Source: Microbacterium sp. ProA8
GTDB lineage: Bacteria; Actinomycetota; Actinomycetes; Actinomycetales; Microbacteriaceae
Direction of reading: 5' to 3'
Length of the DNA stretch: 64,000 nucleotides
NCBI RefSeq assembly: GCF_039905635.1
Contig: NZ_CP157000.1
Span: 1,488,001 to 1,552,000, forward strand
Positions within the stretch are counted from its first letter, which is position 1. Each line of letters begins with the position of its first letter. This document shows positions 9,208-20,179 of the stretch, in pieces. The position numbers were made by a program, and so were the translations under genes. The notes beneath the pieces are model-generated. The model saw only the letters and a program-made list of their open reading frames with translations, did no database searches and was not told the DNA's origin.

Positions 9208-12009
9208 ATGCAGATCGGCCGGGTTCCTCTCGTCGGCCGTCAGGCGGATCTCGACGCGCTGCGCGCGGAGATCGCCGCCGTGGATGCGCACGGACGCGCC
9301 GTGGTGGTGTCGGGCGACGCGGGTATGGGCAAGACGCGCCTGCTGCGCGATTTCACGGAGGGCCTCGACGACGACGTCGTCGTCGTCCGCGGCGCCTCGG
9401 TCGACTCCGGCTCGGGCCCCGCCCCGCTGACCGCGATCACCGACCTCGTGCGCGACCTCGTGGATCAGCTGGGCCCGGAGGCGGTGCGCGAGGCGGCGGG
9501 CCCCGCGGTCGACGCGCTGGGCGTGCTCGTCCCCACGCTGGCGGAGGCTCCGGGCGATACCGAGCGGCTCGCCGATGTCGTGGTGGAGCTGTTCTCGAAC
9601 CTCGCGCGGACGCATCGCCTGGTCGTGATCATCGAGGACCTCCACTGGTCCGACAGCACCACGTGCGAGATCGCGGCACGCCTGGTGCGCCGCACTGCCG
9701 CCCTCCCGCTGTTCGTGCTGGTGTCGTACCGCACCGATGACGTGGGCCGCGGGCACCCGCTTCGCCCTGTCCTCGCTGAGCTCGACCGCGCGCGACTGCT
9801 GACGCATCGCCCGCTCGCACGGCTCAGCCCGGCCGAGGTGGGTGCGCTCGCCACGGCGGTGCATGGCGACACGCTCGCCGCCGAGGTGCTGAACGACATC
9901 GCGGCCCGCAGCGACGGCATCCCGTTCTATGTCGAAGAGCTGGCGAGCTTCTCGGGCGAGCGGCTGCCGGTTTCGCTGCGCGACGTCCTGCTGCTGCGTT
10001 ACGAGCGATTGGATGCCGAGGCCCGCCGTTTCACCCGCGTGCTGGCGACCGGCGGGGTCGAGGTGCCCGACCCGGTGCTCCGGGCCGTCTTCGATGGCAA
10101 TGAGCCGGTGCTGGAGTCGGCGGTGCGCTCCGCCGTCGACGCGCAGATCGTCGTGATCAGGGGCGATGCGTACGCGTTCCGCCACGCGCTCATGCAGGAG
10201 GCGGTGTACGCCGAGCTGCTTCCGACGGAGCGTACGCGGCTGCACACCGCCTACGCGGTGGCGCTCGAGGCGGCCGCCCCCACCGCGCGCGTGCTCGCCG
10301 ACATCGCCCACCACTGGCGGGCTGCCCACGTCCCCGACCGGGCGCTGGCTGCTGCGGTCGCCGCGCAGCGTGCCGCGAGCGGAGCGTCGGCGTGGTCGAC
10401 GGCTGCGGAGGCGGGGGAGCGGGCCATGGAGCTGTGGGATGCCGTGCCCGATCCCGAGACGGTCAGCGGGATGCCGCGCGTCGATGTGCTGCGGAGCACC
10501 TCTGCGGCGCTCCTCGCCGCCAACCGGAACGATCGCGCGCTCGCGTTCGCGCGGGAGGCGGTCGGCCTCTGGCCGGAGGAGGACGTCGTCGGGCGCGCGG
10601 AGATGCTCGGGGACCTGGCCACGATCGAGTTCCAGGCCGGTGTGTCGGACGGGGTGGAGAGCCTCGACCAGGCGCTCGCAATCCTCGGCGACGATCCGCG
10701 ACACGATGTGCAGCGTGCCGGGCTCCTGCTCAGCTCTGCCCGAGCCCACATGCTCAACGGGCGCCATGGCCTGGGCACCGAGGTGGCGGCGCGCGCCGGT
10801 GCCACCGCTGAGGCTGCCGCCGCGGCCGGAGACCGAGACGCCGCCGAGATCCTCGTACAGGCGCTGCTCATCGCGGCGACCTGCCGGACCACCACCGGCG
10901 ACGTCGGCGGTCTCGCGCTGTTCGAGCAGGCCCGTGCGCGTGCGGACGGGTTCGTCCGCGCCATGATGCGGTACTTCATCAACTGCTCCAACGCCCTCAT
11001 GCTGCTCGGTCGGTATGACGACGCGGTCGCGGTGGCGCAGGAGGGGCAGGAGTACGGCCGCACCCACGTGGCGGACCTCGGCCCGCTCATGATGATCCAG
11101 GCCAACATGATCGAGGCGCACATCTACGCCGGCCGGCTGCGCGAGGCGGAGGAGCTGGGAGGGCTGCTCCCGCTGGTCGAGCCGGGCCTGTACTCGGCCT
11201 TCCTGCGCGAGCGCCTGGTATGGCTCGCGATCTGGCGGGGGCATGTCGACGACGCCCAGGCCGCGCTCGCGTCCGCCCGCCGCGAGCTCGACATGTTCGG
11301 CGCCTACGAGTTCCAGACCCGGTTCGGCATGGCGTACGACCTCGGCGAGCTGGCGCTCGCGCGCGGCGACGCGCACGAGGCGCTGTCGCACGCGCGGGCC
11401 GCGTGGGAGACGCCCGCCGGCGGCGTGCTCGCACTGCCGCTGACGGCCGTCGCGGCGCGTGCCGTCGCGATGCTCCGCGAGAGCGGCGAGGGCGGCGAGG
11501 ACGCCGACATCGAGCCGTACCGCGCGGTGTTGGGCAGGTTCGCCGACTGGCCGGTGACGCCGCTGTGGGCGGCCGTGTTCGCGGCGGAGCTCGGCGAGAA
11601 TTCCTGGGCCCCGGCCGTCGACGCCGTCGGCCCGGCGTACATCCGCGCCTATGCCCGCGTGCGGCACGGCGAGGAACTGCTGGCCGAGGGCGACCGGACG
11701 GCGGCGCGCGAGGCGCTCGCGGCGGCAGCATCCTTCGCCGAGGAGCTCGGCGCGGACGGCCTCGTCGCGCGTGCCCGCGCGGTGATGACGGATGCCGGAC
11801 TCGCCGGCGAGACGCCGCGCTCCCTGCTCACCTCGCGCGAGGAGCAGGTGCTCGAGCTGGTCGCCGAGGGACTCACCAACGGCCAGATCGCGGAGCGCCT
11901 GTACATCAGTGTGAAGACCGTCTCAGTGCACGTGTCGGCAATCCTGCGCAAGCTCGACGCGCCGTCACGCACCGCCGCCGCGGCGATCCATCGGCGCAAC
12001 GCGGCCTGA
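9208..12009 (+). CDS. LAL-type (large ATP-binding LuxR family) transcriptional regulator
   Basis: A 933-residue STAND-type regulator. Walker A GDAGMGKT is at residues 36-43 and the Walker B-like LVVIIEDLHWSD is near 145. The middle is a long Ala/Leu-rich helical (TPR-like) region, and the C-terminus is a LuxR helix-turn-helix (LTSREEQVLELVAEGLTNGQIAERLYISVKTVSVHVSAILRKL). The family couples ligand/ATP sensing to DNA binding, often for sugar or secondary-metabolite genes. ATGs also occur at 9196 and 9199; 9208 is preferred because GATGAT lies seven bases upstream and homologues start close to the VGR-D motif. It has no operon partner here, so its target is unknown. Confidence 0.85.
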   Translation: MQIGRVPLVGRQADLDALRAEIAAVDAHGRAVVVSGDAGMGKTRLLRDFTEGLDDDVVVVRGASVDSGSGPAPLTAITDLVRDLVDQLGPEAVREAAGPAVDALGVLVPTLAEAPGDTERLADVVVELFSNLARTHRLVVIIEDLHWSDSTTCEIAARLVRRTAALPLFVLVSYRTDDVGRGHPLRPVLAELDRARLLTHRPLARLSPAEVGALATAVHGDTLAAEVLNDIAARSDGIPFYVEELASFSGERLPVSLRDVLLLRYERLDAEARRFTRVLATGGVEVPDPVLRAVFDGNEPVLESAVRSAVDAQIVVIRGDAYAFRHALMQEAVYAELLPTERTRLHTAYAVALEAAAPTARVLADIAHHWRAAHVPDRALAAAVAAQRAASGASAWSTAAEAGERAMELWDAVPDPETVSGMPRVDVLRSTSAALLAANRNDRALAFAREAVGLWPEEDVVGRAEMLGDLATIEFQAGVSDGVESLDQALAILGDDPRHDVQRAGLLLSSARAHMLNGRHGLGTEVAARAGATAEAAAAAGDRDAAEILVQALLIAATCRTTTGDVGGLALFEQARARADGFVRAMMRYFINCSNALMLLGRYDDAVAVAQEGQEYGRTHVADLGPLMMIQANMIEAHIYAGRLREAEELGGLLPLVEPGLYSAFLRERLVWLAIWRGHVDDAQAALASARRELDMFGAYEFQTRFGMAYDLGELALARGDAHEALSHARAAWETPAGGVLALPLTAVAARAVAMLRESGEGGEDADIEPYRAVLGRFADWPVTPLWAAVFAAELGENSWAPAVDAVGPAYIRAYARVRHGEELLAEGDRTAAREALAAAASFAEELGADGLVARARAVMTDAGLAGETPRSLLTSREEQVLELVAEGLTNGQIAERLYISVKTVSVHVSAILRKLDAPSRTAAAAIHRRNAA

Positions 12010-12091
12010 CCCGGCCGGCTCACGCCCGGCACGACGATCGCGCCGGCGGCGAGTGGCTCGGCGCCGCCAGGGCCCCCGGGCAGCGCCCGCG

Positions 12092-12676
12092 TCAGATGTG
12101 GTACTCGGGTGTCGTCAGCAGGGCGCGCGTGTCCTCGCCGCTGCGGCGGGCTCGCGGCTTGGCGGGCACGCCGACCAGCACGGAGTCGGCCGGAGCGTCC
12201 TTGGTCACGACGGCATTGGCGCCGACGACGGATCCCGCGCCGATCGTGATGGGCCCAAGGATCTTCGCGCCCGCGCCGACGGCGACGCCGTCCTCGAGCG
12301 TGGGGTGCCGCTTGCCACCCTCGCGCTGCCGGCCGCCGAGCGTCACGCCGTGGTAGAGCATGACGTCGTCGCCGACCTCGGCGGTCTCGCCGATCACGAC
12401 GCCCATGCCGTGGTCGATGAAGAAGCGGCGGCCGATGGTGGCCCCGGGGTGGATCTCGATGCCGGTGAGCCAGCGCGTGACCTGGGAGCCTGCACGGGCC
12501 ACGAACCGCACGTCCCGGGACCACAGGGCGTGCCACACCCGGTGCGCCCAGATGGCGTGCAGGCCCGGGTACAGCACGGCGATCTCGAGGCCGCCGCGTG
12601 CGGCGGGATCGCGCAGCTTGGCTGCGGCGACGTCCTCGCGCACGCGCGCGACGAATCCGATGCGCTCGTCGGTCAT
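12092..12676 (-). CDS. cysE: Serine O-acetyltransferase
   Basis: A 194-residue, short actinobacterial-type CysE that makes O-acetylserine from serine and acetyl-CoA. The left-handed beta-helix hexapeptide repeats are clear ([41 protein letters not shown]), including the catalytic HGMGVVIGE histidine region. It ends in [10 protein letters not shown]; a C-terminal Ile is what CysE typically inserts into the CysK active site to form the cysteine synthase complex. The ATG at 12676 has GAGGAG upstream and overlaps the preceding cysK stop (ATGA). A longer in-frame extension from 12811 is not conserved and was not used. Confidence 0.94.
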   Translation of the reverse strand: MTDERIGFVARVREDVAAAKLRDPAARGGLEIAVLYPGLHAIWAHRVWHALWSRDVRFVARAGSQVTRWLTGIEIHPGATIGRRFFIDHGMGVVIGETAEVGDDVMLYHGVTLGGRQREGGKRHPTLEDGVAVGAGAKILGPITIGAGSVVGANAVVTKDAPADSVLVGVPAKPRARRSGEDTRALLTTPEYHI

Positions 12677-13626
12677 TTCGACTCCTCCTCGGGGTCGCGC
12701 AGGTGCGCATACAGTGCCGTCGACAGGTAGCGCTCGCCCGAATCGGGCACGATCACGACGATGCGCTGACCGGCGGCCTCGGGGCGTGCCGCGATCTGGA
12801 GTGCGGCCCACACGGCCGCGCCCGCCGACATCCCACCGAGGATGCCCTCGCGGGTTGCCAGCTCGCGCGCGACGCTGATGGCGTCGTCGAACTCCACGTC
12901 GAAGATCTCGTCGACGACCGAGCGGTCGAGCACGTCGGGCACGAAGTTCGGGCCGATGCCCTGGATGCGGTGGCCGCCCGCGCGGCCCTCGGTGAGGACG
13001 GGGGAGTCCTTGGGCTCGACGAGGACGATCTTGACGGCGGGGTTGCGCTCCTTCAGCACCTGGCCGACGCCGGTGATCGTCCCGCCCGTGCCCGAGCCTG
13101 CGACGAACCAGTCGACATGGCCGTCGGTATCGCGCCAGATCTCCTCTGCCGTGGTCTGTCGATGGATCGCCGCGTTCGCCTCGTGCTCGAACTGGCGGGC
13201 GAGGATCGCGCCGGGCGTCTCATCGACGATGCGCTTGGCGGCGTCGACCGCCTCGGTCATGCCCTTGTACGGGTCGGTCAGCACGAGCTCGGCGCCGAAG
13301 GCCTTCAGCAGCGTGCGGCGCTCCTTCGACATCGAGGCGGGCATCGTGAGGATGACCTTGTAGCCGCGGGCCGCGCCGATGAGGGCGAGCGCGATGCCGG
13401 TGTTGCCGCTGGTGGACTCGACGATCGTGCCGCCCGGCTGCAGTTCTCCGGACGACTCGGCGGCCTCGACCAGCGCGTAGCCCAGACGGTCCTTCACCGA
13501 CGAGCCGGGGTTGTAGAACTCGAGCTTCGCGAGCACCTCCGCGCCGAGACCCTCCGTGAGCGCGTTGAGGCGCACGAGCGGGGTCTCACCGAACGCGGTG
13601 GTGATGTCGGGATGGATGCCGGGCAC
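12673..13626 (-). CDS. cysK: Cysteine synthase A (copy adjacent to cysE)
   Basis: A 317-residue PLP enzyme (O-acetylserine sulfhydrylase). The PLP lysine is K45 in [11 protein letters not shown], with [11 protein letters not shown] and the phosphate-binding [15 protein letters not shown] at 13626 is chosen because GAGGAG precedes it and the product ([20 protein letters not shown]) aligns from residue 1 with the second cysK; the frame itself opens at 13722. It overlaps cysE by four bases, so the two products are made together. A near-duplicate cysK lies immediately upstream. Confidence 0.95.
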   Translation of the reverse strand: MPGIHPDITTAFGETPLVRLNALTEGLGAEVLAKLEFYNPGSSVKDRLGYALVEAAESSGELQPGGTIVESTSGNTGIALALIGAARGYKVILTMPASMSKERRTLLKAFGAELVLTDPYKGMTEAVDAAKRIVDETPGAILARQFEHEANAAIHRQTTAEEIWRDTDGHVDWFVAGSGTGGTITGVGQVLKERNPAVKIVLVEPKDSPVLTEGRAGGHRIQGIGPNFVPDVLDRSVVDEIFDVEFDDAISVARELATREGILGGMSAGAAVWAALQIAARPEAAGQRIVVIVPDSGERYLSTALYAHLRDPEEESK

Positions 13627-13665
13627 GTGGTGCTCCTCGGTTCGGGCGGCGCGGGGACGACGGCG

Positions 13666-13709
13666 ACGGCGCGCCGGCACCCGAACGGGTCGGGGTGCCG
13701 GCGCGCCGT
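13666..13709 (-). terminator. Hairpin between the two cysK genes
   Basis: A perfect 15-bp inverted repeat (13666-13680 and 13695-13709, core GGCGCGCCGG) with a 14-base centre lies just after the stop of the upstream cysK. No U-tract follows on the minus strand, so it may be a Rho-assisted terminator, a processing site or an mRNA stabiliser separating expression of the two paralogues. Confidence 0.6.
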
Positions 13710-13718
13710 CGTGACGTG

Positions 13719-14657
<939 letters not shown>

Positions 14658-14695
14658 TTCGGGGCCTTTCGCGGGTTCACGGCTGGTCGAGCAAC

Positions 14696-14701
14696 AGCCT
14701 A
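14696..14701 (-). promoter_or_regulatory. Probable -10 box of the cysK-cysK-cysE transcription unit
   Basis: TAGGCT on the minus strand, 38 bases before the cysK ATG, leaves room for a short leader containing the AAAGG ribosome-binding site. No clear -35 match is seen. Confidence 0.4.
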
Positions 14702-14826
14702 TGGTGCACGTTTTCCTGTGAGTCCTTCTGTGACGACGGGCTGGTCTCACGGGGGTACCCTTCCCGCCCCGCCTTCACCCGAGGGGTCGGGATCTCCCGC
14801 GGCGCGGGGAGTGCCGCATCCCGAAA

Positions 14827-14832
14827 TAGAGT
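14827..14832 (+). promoter_or_regulatory. -10 box before prmC
   Basis: TAGAGT nine bases before the prmC ATG, giving a leaderless or nearly leaderless transcript. Confidence 0.45.
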
Positions 14833-14841
14833 GGACCGGTC

Positions 14842-15714
14842 ATGAACACCCCCGCACCGTCTGTCGCCGACGCGCTCCGCTCCGCCGCCGATCGCCTCGC
14901 CGCGGCCGGCATCGCCGACCCGGCGGTCGACGCCGAGCTGCTCGCCGCCTTCGTGCTCGGCAGCGGGCGCGGGGGAGTGCAGGCCGCCGCCATCCGCGGC
15001 GACGCGCTGACGCAGGCAGACTCCGACCGCCTCGAGCAGCTGGTCACCCGGCGCGCCACCCGCGAGCCGCTGCAGCACATCACCGGCACGGCGCCTTTCC
15101 GCCACCTCGAGCTGCGCGTCGGGCCGGGCGTGTTCGTGCCGCGCCCCGAGACCGAGATGGTCGCGCAGCTGGCGATCGACGCGCTGCGGGCCGCGGCATC
15201 CGCTTCTCCCGTGGCCGTCGATCTCGGCACCGGCAGCGGCGCGATCGCCCTCGCGATGGCGACCGAGGTGCCCCACGCGCAGGTGTTCGCCGCCGAGAAC
15301 TCCGTCGACGCCTACGTCTGGACGAAGGAGAACTTCGCGCACGTCGGCGCCGACAACGCGACCCTCGCCTTCATCGACCTCGCCCACGCGTTCCCCGAGC
15401 TCGACGGAACGGTCTCGGTCGTGGCATCCAACCCGCCGTATGTTCCGGATGCCGCCATCCCGCGCGACCCGGAGGTGCGGTTCTTCGACCCGCCGGCCGC
15501 TCTCTACGGCGGTGAGGACGGCCTCGACGTCGTCCGCGTGCTGAGCCGGGTGGGCCTGCGCCTGGCGCACCCGGGCGGCACGCTCGTGATCGAGCACGGC
15601 GAGTGGCAGGGCGAGGCGATCCGCGCCATCCTGACCGCCGACGGCTGGCGCGCGGCGGCGACGCACCCCGATCTCACGCAGCGCGACCGCGCCACGACCG
15701 CCCTGCGCCCCTGA
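14842..15714 (+). CDS. prmC: Release factor glutamine methyltransferase
   Basis: A 290-residue SAM-dependent methyltransferase that modifies the GGQ glutamine of RF1 and RF2. It has the SAM-binding VDLGTGSGAIALAMA motif near residue 130 and the catalytic NPPY at 197-200. The N-terminal helical domain that contacts the release factor is present. It is normally next to prfA; here accessory genes separate them. tsaC follows, as in many actinobacteria. Confidence 0.96.
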   Translation: MNTPAPSVADALRSAADRLAAAGIADPAVDAELLAAFVLGSGRGGVQAAAIRGDALTQADSDRLEQLVTRRATREPLQHITGTAPFRHLELRVGPGVFVPRPETEMVAQLAIDALRAAASASPVAVDLGTGSGAIALAMATEVPHAQVFAAENSVDAYVWTKENFAHVGADNATLAFIDLAHAFPELDGTVSVVASNPPYVPDAAIPRDPEVRFFDPPAALYGGEDGLDVVRVLSRVGLRLAHPGGTLVIEHGEWQGEAIRAILTADGWRAAATHPDLTQRDRATTALRP

Positions 15715-15751
15715 CCACGCCGTCTCGCATCGTTCCTGCCGGACGCCCAAT

Positions 15752-15757
15752 TAGACT
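15752..15757 (+). promoter_or_regulatory. -10 box before tsaC
   Basis: TAGACT ten bases before the ATG at 15768, in the 53-base gap after prmC. It supports 15768 rather than the upstream in-frame codon at 15603 as the start. Confidence 0.45.
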
Positions 15758-15767
15758 GTCGGGCGAC

Positions 15768-16670
15768 ATGTCCCCCATCTTCGACTGCCGTGACGAGGCG
15801 CAGCTTCTCACCGGCATGCGCCAGGCGCGCCAGGCCATCGCCCGTGGCGAGCTCGTCGTCGTTCCCACCGACACCGTCTACGGTGTCGCCGCGGACGCCT
15901 TCGACCATCAGGCGGTCGCCCGCCTGCTCGCCGCGAAGGGTCGGGGGCGCCAGTCGCCGCCCCCGGTGCTCGTCGCCGGGATCACGACGCTCCGCGCGCT
16001 CGTGGCCGAGGTGCCCGAGCCGGTCGAGCGCCTCGTCCAGGAGTTCTGGCCGGGCGGGCTCACCATCGTGCTGCCGTCGCAGCCGTCGCTGTCCTGGGAC
16101 CTGGGCGAGACGCGGGGAACCGTCGCCGTGCGCATGCCCGCCCACCGCATCGCCCTCGAGCTCCTCGAAGAGACCGGGCCGCTCGCCGTCTCGAGCGCCA
16201 ACCTCACCGGCATGGCCGCCGGCATCACCGCCGAGGACGCACAGGGGATGCTGCAGGACAGCGTCGCCGTCTACCTCGGCGACGGCCCCTCGAAGACCGG
16301 CATCCCGTCGACGATCATCGACGCCACCAGTCTGGTCGGCGGGGACGAACCGCGCGTGCGCGTGCTGCGCGAGGGCGCCGTGAGCCGAGCGCAGCTGCGC
16401 GACGTGCTCGGCGACCTGCTCGAGCCCGACCCCGGTACTGAGCCGGAGTCCGAGCCGGAGCGGGACGGCGGGTCCGTCTCCGAACCCGAGTCCGAGCTCG
16501 AGCGCGACGGGGGCTCCTCCGAGCCTGGTGAGTCCGTCTCCGGGTCGCAGGATGAGACCGGCTCCGGGCCCGAGACCGGCGACGCCACGGAGACGCCTGC
16601 CGTGCCCGGTGCGGCCCCCGTTTCGGAAGCGGCGGCCGCGTCCGAGGCGCCGGAACCCGGTCGCTCGTGA
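15768..16670 (+). CDS. tsaC: L-threonylcarbamoyladenylate synthase with acidic C-terminal tail
   Basis: A 300-residue YrdC/Sua5-family enzyme that makes threonylcarbamoyl-AMP for the t6A37 modification of ANN-decoding tRNAs. The catalytic domain is residues 1 to about 220 (VVPTDTVYGVAADA, KGRGRQSPPPVL, WPGGLTIVLPSQ, VRMPAH, SSANLTG). From about residue 222 the protein becomes a Glu/Pro/Ser/Gly/Asp tail with repeated EPESE-ERDGGS blocks encoded by imperfect tandem DNA repeats. The tail has no detectable domain. The TGA stop overlaps the GTG of the next gene (GTGA). Confidence 0.93.
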   Translation: MSPIFDCRDEAQLLTGMRQARQAIARGELVVVPTDTVYGVAADAFDHQAVARLLAAKGRGRQSPPPVLVAGITTLRALVAEVPEPVERLVQEFWPGGLTIVLPSQPSLSWDLGETRGTVAVRMPAHRIALELLEETGPLAVSSANLTGMAAGITAEDAQGMLQDSVAVYLGDGPSKTGIPSTIIDATSLVGGDEPRVRVLREGAVSRAQLRDVLGDLLEPDPGTEPESEPERDGGSVSEPESELERDGGSSEPGESVSGSQDETGSGPETGDATETPAVPGAAPVSEAAAASEAPEPGRS

Positions 16671-17869
16671 AGCAATACGTCTTCACGATCCTCCTCACGG
16701 CGGCCGTCACCTTCATCCTGTCGTGGGCGGTGTGGCGACTCAGCCTGAGATACAAGCTGTATCCCGGCATCCGCGAACGCGACGTCCACAAGACGCCGAC
16801 ACCACGCCTCGGCGGCATCGCCATGTTCCTCGGCGTGCTGGCGGCGTTCGCCATGTCGTCGGCGCACCCCTACTTCTCCATCGTCTGGTCCAACCCCCAG
16901 CAGATGTATGCGCTGCTGGGCGCGACTGCGCTCATCGTGGTCGTCGGCGTGCTGGACGACCTGTGGGACCTGGACTGGATGATCAAGCTCGGTGCGCAGT
17001 TCCTCGCCGCCGGCGTGATCGCGTGGTTCGGGCAGCTGCAGATCTACACCTTGCCGCTCGGCGGCATGACGATCTTCTCGAGCTGGGCGAGCTTCACCCT
17101 CACCGTGTTCTCGATCGTCGTGGTGATGAACGCCGTGAACTTCGTCGACGGGCTCGACGGTCTCGTCGCCGGCGTGTGCCTGATCGCGAACGCGGTGTTC
17201 TTCGCGTACTCGTACATGGTCTTCCGCGACTTCGGCTCGAGCACCTACTTCACGCTGTCCTCCCTCATCGCGGCGGTGCTCGTCGGCGCGTGCATCGGCT
17301 TCCTCCCGCTGAACTGGAGCCCCGCGCGACTGTTCATGGGGGATGCCGGCGCCCTCATGCTGGGTCTCCTCATGGCGTGCTCGGCGATCTCGATCACGGG
17401 CAACTTCGACCCCGCGATGGTCGCCGACAACGACGCGTTCGGCCGCTCGCAGCTGCTCGGTGCGTTCATCCCGATCCTGCTGCCGGTCGTGGTGGTGCTG
17501 CTGCCGCTGCTGGACTTCGGCCTCGCCGTGGTGCGGCGCATGAGCCGCGGCAAGTCGCCGTTCTCGCCCGACCGCAAGCACCTGCACCACCGCATGCTCG
17601 ACATGGGGCACACCGACCGCGCCGCCGTGCTGATCTTCTACGCCTGGACCGCGCTGGTCAGCCTGTCGGTGCTGCTCATGTACATCGGCACCACCCTCGA
17701 GTGGCCGGGGGACTACCTCTTCGGCGTGCTCTACGGCGCGGTCGGCATCGCCGCCTGCCTCGTCGTGACGTTCCTTCCCTCCCACCGCCGTGCCGCGCGT
17801 CCGTCGCCCGCGCCCGCATCACCCGAACCGCAGCCCGATCCTGCGCCCGCCCAGGAGGACGCCCGATGA
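16667..17869 (+). CDS. wecA: Undecaprenyl/decaprenyl-phosphate GlcNAc-1-phosphate transferase (WecA/TagO-like)
   Basis: A 400-residue polytopic membrane enzyme of the MraY/WecA family that starts lipid-linked cell-wall glycan synthesis. Motifs: RERDVHKTPTPRLGGIA, the Asp-rich GVLDDLWDLDW, NFVDGLDGLVAG, the catalytic FMGDAGALMLG and the cytoplasmic His motif HLHHRMLDMGHT that marks WecA/TagO rather than MraY. About 11 hydrophobic segments, then a Pro/Ala-rich C-terminal tail of about 30 residues. It overlaps tsaC upstream and atpI downstream by four bases each, tying wall precursor synthesis to the atp region transcriptionally. Confidence 0.92.
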   Translation: MKQYVFTILLTAAVTFILSWAVWRLSLRYKLYPGIRERDVHKTPTPRLGGIAMFLGVLAAFAMSSAHPYFSIVWSNPQQMYALLGATALIVVVGVLDDLWDLDWMIKLGAQFLAAGVIAWFGQLQIYTLPLGGMTIFSSWASFTLTVFSIVVVMNAVNFVDGLDGLVAGVCLIANAVFFAYSYMVFRDFGSSTYFTLSSLIAAVLVGACIGFLPLNWSPARLFMGDAGALMLGLLMACSAISITGNFDPAMVADNDAFGRSQLLGAFIPILLPVVVVLLPLLDFGLAVVRRMSRGKSPFSPDRKHLHHRMLDMGHTDRAAVLIFYAWTALVSLSVLLMYIGTTLEWPGDYLFGVLYGAVGIAACLVVTFLPSHRRAARPSPAPASPEPQPDPAPAQEDAR

Positions 17870-18354
17870 GCGCCAGCCCCGTATCCAGCACCCCGATCCT
17901 GCGCACCGTCCTGGTGTGGTCCGGGGCCGTGACGGCGGTCCTCGCCGTCGTCGGCGCCGTCGTCGGCTTCCTCGTCGCCGGCACCGACGGCCTGTGGAGC
18001 GCGCTCGCCGGAGTGGTCATCGCGGCGCTGTTCCTCGCGATCACCGCGGCCAGCATCCTGATCGCGAACCGCTGGTTCGGAGACGCGCTCTACGTGCCGA
18101 TCTTCTTCGGCATCGTGCTCGGCGGATGGATCCTGAAGTTCGTCGTCTTCCTCATCGCGCTGTTCGTGCTCCGTGACCAGCCGTGGATCGTCGGCCCGGT
18201 CTTCTTCCTCGCCCTCGTCGCGAGCGTCCTGGCGTCGCTCGCGATCGATGTCGTGGTCCTGATGAGGATGCGGGTGCCGCATGTGAGCGATGTCGCGCTT
18301 CCGACGGATCCGGATGCCGGCGACCGCAGGGACGACGCGCCCGGCGCGATCTGA
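17866..18354 (+). CDS. atpI: ATP synthase protein I-like membrane protein
   Basis: A 162-residue protein with four hydrophobic segments and a short charged C-terminus. It occupies the position just before atpB, where AtpI is found in actinobacteria. AtpI has been proposed to assist c-ring assembly or cation handling. ATG at 17866 overlaps the wecA stop (ATGA). Sequence similarity within the family is low, so the call rests mainly on position, length and topology. Confidence 0.75.
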   Translation: MSASPVSSTPILRTVLVWSGAVTAVLAVVGAVVGFLVAGTDGLWSALAGVVIAALFLAITAASILIANRWFGDALYVPIFFGIVLGGWILKFVVFLIALFVLRDQPWIVGPVFFLALVASVLASLAIDVVVLMRMRVPHVSDVALPTDPDAGDRRDDAPGAI

Positions 18355-18370
18355 GCCCGCCCCGCGCGGA

Positions 18371-18398
18371 TTCAGCGTGCTCACAAGTTTGATAGGCT
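18371..18398 (+). promoter_or_regulatory. Promoter of the atp operon
   Basis: TTCAGC at 18371-18376 and TAGGCT at 18393-18398 are 16 bases apart, in the 199-base gap between atpI and atpB. The gap holds no gene. The start point would be near 18405, leaving a leader of about 150 bases. Confidence 0.45.
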
Positions 18399-18423
18399 GA
18401 ACGAGCGCCCGCCCGCTCGCCTT

Positions 18424-18449
18424 GTGAGCGCTTGCGGAGTGACGCTCAC
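18424..18449 (+). promoter_or_regulatory. Stem-loop in the atpB leader
   Basis: GTGAGCG at 18424-18430 and CGCTCAC at 18443-18449 form a perfect 7-bp stem with a 12-base loop, shortly after the predicted transcription start. It may affect mRNA stability or translation of atpB, or be an operator. Confidence 0.35.
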
Positions 18450-18553
18450 CGACCATCGTCGCAACGGTCTTTACCGGTGCCCCGAAGCTGGAGCCAGCGC
18501 TGTCTATACATGCTGCGACCCTGATCGCCCCCTTTGCCGCGGATGAACCGCCC

Positions 18554-19595
<1,042 letters not shown>

Positions 19596-19624
19596 TCGCC
19601 GATACACAGTCCTAAGGAGACAGG

Positions 19625-20179
19625 ATGCTGAACGCTCTTGTCGCGTACGCGGCGGAAGAGGGGGAGACTCACAATCCCCTCATCCCCGCCTGGTACGACA
19701 TCATCTGGTCGTCGGTGTGTTTCATCGTCATCCTCTTCATCTTCTGGAAGGTCGCCCTTCCCCGCATGAAGAAGCTGCTCGATGAGCGCTCTGCGGCGAT
19801 CGAGGGCAACATCGCCAAGGCCGACGAGGCTCAGCGAAAGGCCGAGGCGGCACTGGTGGAGTACACCGCCCAGCTCGCCGAGGCTCGCCAGGAGGCCGGT
19901 GAGATCCGCGATGCCGCCCGTGAGGACGGCAAGAAGATCGTCGCCGAGGCCAAGGAGACCGCTGCGGCGGAAGCCACGCGCCTGACGACCACGGCACACG
20001 CCCAGATCGAGGCCGAGCGCCAGACCGCTCTCGTCTCGCTGCGCAGCGAGGTGGGCACGCTCGCCCTCGACCTCGCCGGCGGTGTCATCGGCGAGACGCT
20101 GTCCGACGACAAGAAGGCCCAGGCCGTCGTCGACCGCTTCCTCGCCGAGCTCGAAGAGTCCGAAGGGGCGAAGGCGTAA
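19625..20179 (+). CDS. atpF: F1Fo ATP synthase subunit b
   Basis: A 184-residue stator subunit: one N-terminal membrane helix (WYDIIWSSVCFIVILFIFWKVALP) followed by a long charged helix (KKLLDERSAAIEGNIAKADEAQRKAEAAL) that forms the peripheral stalk. AAGGAGAC precedes the ATG. Its TAA stop overlaps the atpH ATG by one base (TAATG). Confidence 0.95.
   Translation: MLNALVAYAAEEGETHNPLIPAWYDIIWSSVCFIVILFIFWKVALPRMKKLLDERSAAIEGNIAKADEAQRKAEAALVEYTAQLAEARQEAGEIRDAAREDGKKIVAEAKETAAAEATRLTTTAHAQIEAERQTALVSLRSEVGTLALDLAGGVIGETLSDDKKAQAVVDRFLAELEESEGAKA

Noticed and set aside
8722..11667. 981-residue open frame on minus opposite the LAL regulator
   Set aside because: Composition and lack of domains mark it as a shadow of the + strand gene.
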